Shown here: in pieces, positions 6,459 to 8,895 of the stretch
How positions within the stretch are numbered: position 1 is the first letter of the stretch
Layout of the letters: each line of letters begins with the position of its first letter
DNA from: an uncultured Eubacteriales bacterium
GTDB lineage: Bacteria > Bacillota > Clostridia > Christensenellales > Borkfalkiaceae
DNA length: 8,895 nt
Assembly: GCA_902797515.1 (NCBI GenBank)
Contig: CADBSX010000009.1
Span: 1 to 8,895, forward strand
Reading direction: 5' to 3'
Notes under the pieces: model-generated
Databases searched by the model: none
The model's input: only the letters and a program-made list of their open reading frames with translations
Told to the model about the DNA's origin: nothing
Translations under genes and position numbers: made by a program

Positions 6459-6473
6459 GCAACCGTTAGTTGC
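6459..6473 (+). repeat. Short hairpin GCAAC-CGTTA-GTTGC in the 5' leader
   Basis: A 5-bp stem with a 5-nt loop, directly abutting the TTTCAATTGAAA palindrome. Its TTAGTTG (6466-6472) is the exact inverse of CAACTAA at 6413-6419, which starts within the -35. The two 7-mers therefore flank the core promoter. It could be an operator half-site pair or a leader RNA hairpin; the stem is too short to be a terminator. Confidence 0.3.
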
Positions 6474-6553
6474 AAATAATATAAATAAATTTCGGGAGGA
6501 TCGGTCGGACGTCGATAAAAGAAATAATAACGTTTGGCTGAAATAATGCTGAT

Positions 6554-8191
6554 ATGACTATAGGTGAAAAGATAATCCATTTAAGGATAGCGAACGGCGT
6601 ATCGCAGGAGAAACTTGCGAAGATATTAAACGTAACGCGACAGTCCGTATCGAAGTGGGAGAGCGACGATTCTCTGCCACAGATAGACAACGTAATAGAG
6701 TTATGCAAAATTTTCAACGTTACGGCGGACGAATTGCTGAACAGAAAAATAATTCTGCATAAGAACGCTAAAACCGTTTTGCCTCTAAAAGACGGCGCAG
6801 AATTAAAATATTTCGGCACCGACGGTTTCAGAGGAGAGACTAACAAAGATTTAACGGCGGATCACGCCTATAAGATAGGCAGATTTTTAGGTTGGTTTTT
6901 TTCGAATCCGAAATACAATAAGCAAAAATTAGGTTATAAGCCGACCGTCGTGATAGGAAAAGACACGAGATTGTCGTCATATATGTTCGAATACTGCGTT
7001 GCCGCGGGACTGACGGCGTCGGGCGCAAACGTAAAGTTATTGCACGTAACCACCACGCCGAGCGTTTCGTACGTTATACGGCAAGACTGTTTCGATTGCG
7101 GCGTAATGATAACCGCCTCGCATAATCCTTTTTATGACAACGGAATAAAAATCATCAATAGCGACGGCGAAAAAATCGACGACGGTATAGCGAAAGTCAT
7201 CGAATATTATTTAGACGGCGAATTAAAAAAACTTGATATAAAGGGAAAAGATTTGCCGTTTGCGGAAAGGGAAAACGTCGGATCTATCGAGGACTATTCA
7301 AGCGGAAGAAACAGATACATAGGCTATCTTATATCTTTGGCGAAACACTCGTTTAAGGACTATAAAATCGGACTTGATTGCTCGAACGGCGCGTCGTGGA
7401 TGATAGCGAAATCGGTATTTACCGCTCTCGGCGCGCACGTGAGCGTAATTAACGACGAACCGAACGGGACGAACATAAATAAAGACGCCGGCAGCACGCA
7501 TATAGAGTTTTTGAAAAAGTTCGTCAGAGAAAACGATCTTGATTTCGGTTTTGCTTTCGACGGTGACGCGGACAGATGTATTGCGGTCGATGAAAACGGA
7601 GACGAAGTGGACGGAGATAAAATAATATATATTCTCGCCAAAAAAATGAAAGCGGAAGGCTCGCTTAAAAACAATACCGTAGTGACTACGGTTATGTCCA
7701 ACAGCGGACTTACGAAAGCATTGAAAGAAATAGGCGTTAAAAACGTTCAGACGGCCGTCGGAGACAGGTTTGTATATGAAAAAATGTTAGAGGAAAACTA
7801 CGTTTTGGGAGGCGAGCAGTCCGGACACGTAATAATAAGGAAATACGCCACGACGGGGGACGGAATACTTACCGCCATTATGCTCACGGAACAGGTGATC
7901 GAAAGTAAGATGAAGTTATCCGAATTGGCTTCAAACGTTACGTTGCTGCCGCAAAAAATGAAAAGCGTGAGAGTAACGGATAAGGCGACGGTGGCAAACG
8001 ACGAAATCGTTCTCGCGAAATTCAAAGAAATCAACGAAGAGATAGGCGACGACGGCAGGGCGATTTTACGGCAAAGCGGCACCGAACCCGTGATAAGGAT
8101 AATGATCGAGTGTTCTTCGCTCGAAAAATGCGAAGAATATATTGAAAGGATATTCGCTACAATAAAGAAACGAGGATACGTCTGTGAATAA
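6554..8191 (+). CDS. glmM: XRE-family HTH domain fused to phosphoglucosamine mutase (GlmM)
   Basis: A 545-residue, single-frame fusion. Residues 1-64 are a canonical XRE/Cro helix-turn-helix (VSQEKLAKILNV, then recognition helix TRQSVSKWE at 28-36, SLPQIDNVIELCKIF, DELL). After a short linker (65-83), residues 84-545 form a complete GlmM, whose family length is about 450. Motifs are FGTDGFRGE (87-95), GKDTR (135-139), catalytic TASHNP with phosphoserine Ser189, metal-binding DGDADR (336-341), sugar-binding GGEQSGH (419-425), which is the GlmM version rather than GEMSGH, and phosphate-binding RQSGTEPVIR (506-515). GlmM converts glucosamine-6-P to glucosamine-1-P on the way to UDP-GlcNAc. No internal start with a ribosome binding site separates the halves. 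The first gene of an overlapping operon with the beta-helix acetyltransferase and nagB. The fusion suggests an enzyme that also regulates transcription; that role is inferred. The start lacks a clear Shine-Dalgarno sequence. Confidence 0.93.
   Translation: MTIGEKIIHLRIANGVSQEKLAKILNVTRQSVSKWESDDSLPQIDNVIELCKIFNVTADELLNRKIILHKNAKTVLPLKDGAELKYFGTDGFRGETNKDLTADHAYKIGRFLGWFFSNPKYNKQKLGYKPTVVIGKDTRLSSYMFEYCVAAGLTASGANVKLLHVTTTPSVSYVIRQDCFDCGVMITASHNPFYDNGIKIINSDGEKIDDGIAKVIEYYLDGELKKLDIKGKDLPFAERENVGSIEDYSSGRNRYIGYLISLAKHSFKDYKIGLDCSNGASWMIAKSVFTALGAHVSVINDEPNGTNINKDAGSTHIEFLKKFVRENDLDFGFAFDGDADRCIAVDENGDEVDGDKIIYILAKKMKAEGSLKNNTVVTTVMSNSGLTKALKEIGVKNVQTAVGDRFVYEKMLEENYVLGGEQSGHVIIRKYATTGDGILTAIMLTEQVIESKMKLSELASNVTLLPQKMKSVRVTDKATVANDEIVLAKFKEINEEIGDDGRAILRQSGTEPVIRIMIECSSLEKCEEYIERIFATIKKRGYVCE
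8172..8176 (+). promoter_or_regulatory. Ribosome binding site supporting a GTG start
   Basis: GAGGA lies 7 nt before the GTG at 8184, inside the last codons of the glmM fusion. It supports the GTG as the start of the beta-helix gene, overlapping the upstream stop by 8 nt. Confidence 0.65.
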
Positions 8192-8855
8192 ATACTCTTT
8201 AAAATCGGAAGAACTGTTCGACGGAATTCCGAAAAACATTGAAAAATATTTTATCGATACGGATTTTGTTTGGGAAATCTTACCGAAAATAAAAGATATA
8301 GTTGACGAGATAATAAGAGAGAACGACGGCGAATACGAAGTTTTATCCGACGGAATTCTGATCGGTAAAAACGTAAAAATCGCCGAAAGCGCTACGATTA
8401 TTCCGCCGACTATAATCGGCAACGACGTCGAAATACGTCCAAACGCTTATATAAGGGGAAACGTGTATATAGGCGATAAATGCGTGATAGGTAATTCTTC
8501 GGAACTGAAAAACTGTATTTTGATGGCGCACGTTCAAGTCCCGCACTATAACTACGTCGGCGATTCGATTCTCGGCAACAACTCGCATATGGGCGCGGGC
8601 GCCGTTTGTTCCAATTTAAAAAGCGACGGGAAAAATATAGTGGTACACGCCGAAAAAGACTACCGGACGAATTTGAGGAAGTTCGGCGCCATACTCGGAG
8701 ATTACGCGGACGTCGGTTGCGGCAGCGTATTAAATCCCGGCACCGTTATAGGAAAGAACACGCAGGTTTATCCGTTGACCGCGACTCGCGGCGCGTATCC
8801 CGAAAATTCGATAATAAAATCGACTTACAATGTCGTAAAAAAGGAGAAATTATGA
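8184..8855 (+). CDS. Left-handed beta-helix acyltransferase, GlmU C-terminal-domain-like (putative glucosamine-1-phosphate N-acetyltransferase)
   Basis: A 223-residue protein starting at GTG. Residues 1-50 are mostly helical. From about 55 it is built of hexapeptide repeats (IGKNVKIAESATI, IIGNDVEIRPNAYI, VYIGDKCVIGN) that form a left-handed parallel beta helix. The segment PHYNYVGDSILGNNSHMGAGAVCSN (120-144) parallels the GlmU acetyltransferase active site GHLSYLGD...IGAG, placing His121 at the catalytic-base position. The N-terminal uridylyltransferase half of GlmU is absent (normal GlmU is about 450 residues), so this protein can account only for acetylation of glucosamine-1-P, if that is its substrate. 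Translationally coupled on both sides: an 8-nt overlap with glmM and a 4-nt ATGA overlap with nagB. Related stand-alone beta-helix proteins are sometimes named UDP-GlcNAc pyrophosphorylase, which the domain content here does not support. Confidence 0.82.
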   Translation: MNKYSLKSEELFDGIPKNIEKYFIDTDFVWEILPKIKDIVDEIIRENDGEYEVLSDGILIGKNVKIAESATIIPPTIIGNDVEIRPNAYIRGNVYIGDKCVIGNSSELKNCILMAHVQVPHYNYVGDSILGNNSHMGAGAVCSNLKSDGKNIVVHAEKDYRTNLRKFGAILGDYADVGCGSVLNPGTVIGKNTQVYPLTATRGAYPENSIIKSTYNVVKKEKL

Positions 8856-8895
8856 AAGTAATAATAGCGAAAGATTACGACGAAATGAGCAAAAA
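8852..8895 (+). CDS. nagB: Glucosamine-6-phosphate deaminase (NagB), N-terminal fragment cut by window end
   Basis: Only 14 codons are visible (MKVIIAKDYDEMSK). This matches the typical start of clostridial NagB, which interconverts glucosamine-6-phosphate with fructose-6-phosphate plus ammonia. The ATG overlaps the previous stop (ATGA), and AAGGAG at 8841-8846 precedes it by 5 nt, so it is the third gene of the operon. The assignment rests on a short stretch plus operon context. The active-site residues lie beyond the window. Confidence 0.7.
   Translation, partial: MKVIIAKDYDEMSK

Larger units (their letters stand above)
6445..6553 (+). other. 5' leader of the HTH-glmM operon with a displaced Shine-Dalgarno sequence
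   Basis: About 109 nt between the predicted +1 and the ATG at 6554. A perfect GGGAGGA (6494-6500) stands 53 nt before the ATG, far too distant to serve it directly, and no ATG, GTG or TTG follows it at a working distance. No Shine-Dalgarno sequence precedes 6554. A four-triplet frame (ATG CTG ATA TGA, 6546-6557) overlaps the true start. No glmS-type ribozyme or other known riboswitch was recognised. Confidence 0.4.

Noticed and set aside
6445..6553. Possible glmS-type ribozyme or amino-sugar riboswitch in the glmM leader.
   Set aside because: The leader is short and shows only weak local stems. No conserved ribozyme core was recognised, and the neighbouring gene is glmM rather than glmS.
6779..6800. 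A separate GlmM start codon (TTG at 6779) that would split the HTH and mutase into two proteins.
   Set aside because: No ribosome binding site precedes it, no stop codon separates the two parts, and no ATG or GTG occurs at the domain boundary.

Overview
The window most likely comes from an uncultured anaerobic member of the Bacillota (Clostridia), probably host-associated. The evidence is a PurL C-terminus of the long clostridial/streptococcal type (ending in an MGHSER motif), Shine-Dalgarno sites close to AAAGGAG, promoters with extended -10 elements, a clostridial-looking NagB N-terminus, and a set of cytoplasmic glycosidases next to an AraC-family regulator. The lineage assignment is inference; no rRNA gene is present.

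Layout. (1) 1-494: 3' end of purL, the glutaminase part of FGAM synthase. (2) 513-2752, plus strand: a CE4-type polysaccharide deacetylase and a GH63-like (alpha/alpha)6-barrel glycosidase, tightly spaced behind purL. (3) 2765-2792: a perfect 12-bp hairpin between convergent genes, probably a shared terminator. (4) 5238-2841, minus strand: a two-gene operon encoding a GH20-like beta-N-acetylhexosaminidase and, overlapping it, a GH113/clan GH-A TIM-barrel glycosidase. It has a good promoter and a two-copy, 10-bp-period direct repeat just upstream of the -35. (5) 5380-6144, plus strand: the divergent AraC-family regulator, apparently from a leaderless mRNA, ending in a strong intrinsic terminator. 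(6) 6198-6553: an AT-rich intergenic region with several palindromes around a near-consensus promoter. (7) 6554 to the window end: an overlapping amino-sugar operon of an XRE helix-turn-helix domain fused to complete phosphoglucosamine mutase (GlmM), a stand-alone left-handed beta-helix acetyltransferase resembling the GlmU C-terminal half, and the first codons of nagB.

How the parts fit. The deacetylase, GH63-like, GH20-like and GH113-like proteins all lack signal peptides, so they probably process imported oligosaccharides in the cytoplasm. The AraC protein is the likely regulator of at least the GH20/GH113 operon. The right-hand operon handles glucosamine phosphates: NagB interconverts fructose-6-P and glucosamine-6-P, GlmM makes glucosamine-1-P, and the beta-helix protein could acetylate it.

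The most notable object is the HTH-GlmM fusion. A single uninterrupted frame carries a textbook XRE DNA-binding domain followed by a GlmM with every signature motif intact, and it sits behind a promoter crowded with dyad-symmetric sites. This suggests a 'trigger enzyme' that senses hexosamine phosphate and controls its own operon. A second oddity is the GH20-like protein, where the usual catalytic Asp-Glu pair reads Asp-Lys within a Cys-x-Cys-x-x-Cys segment.
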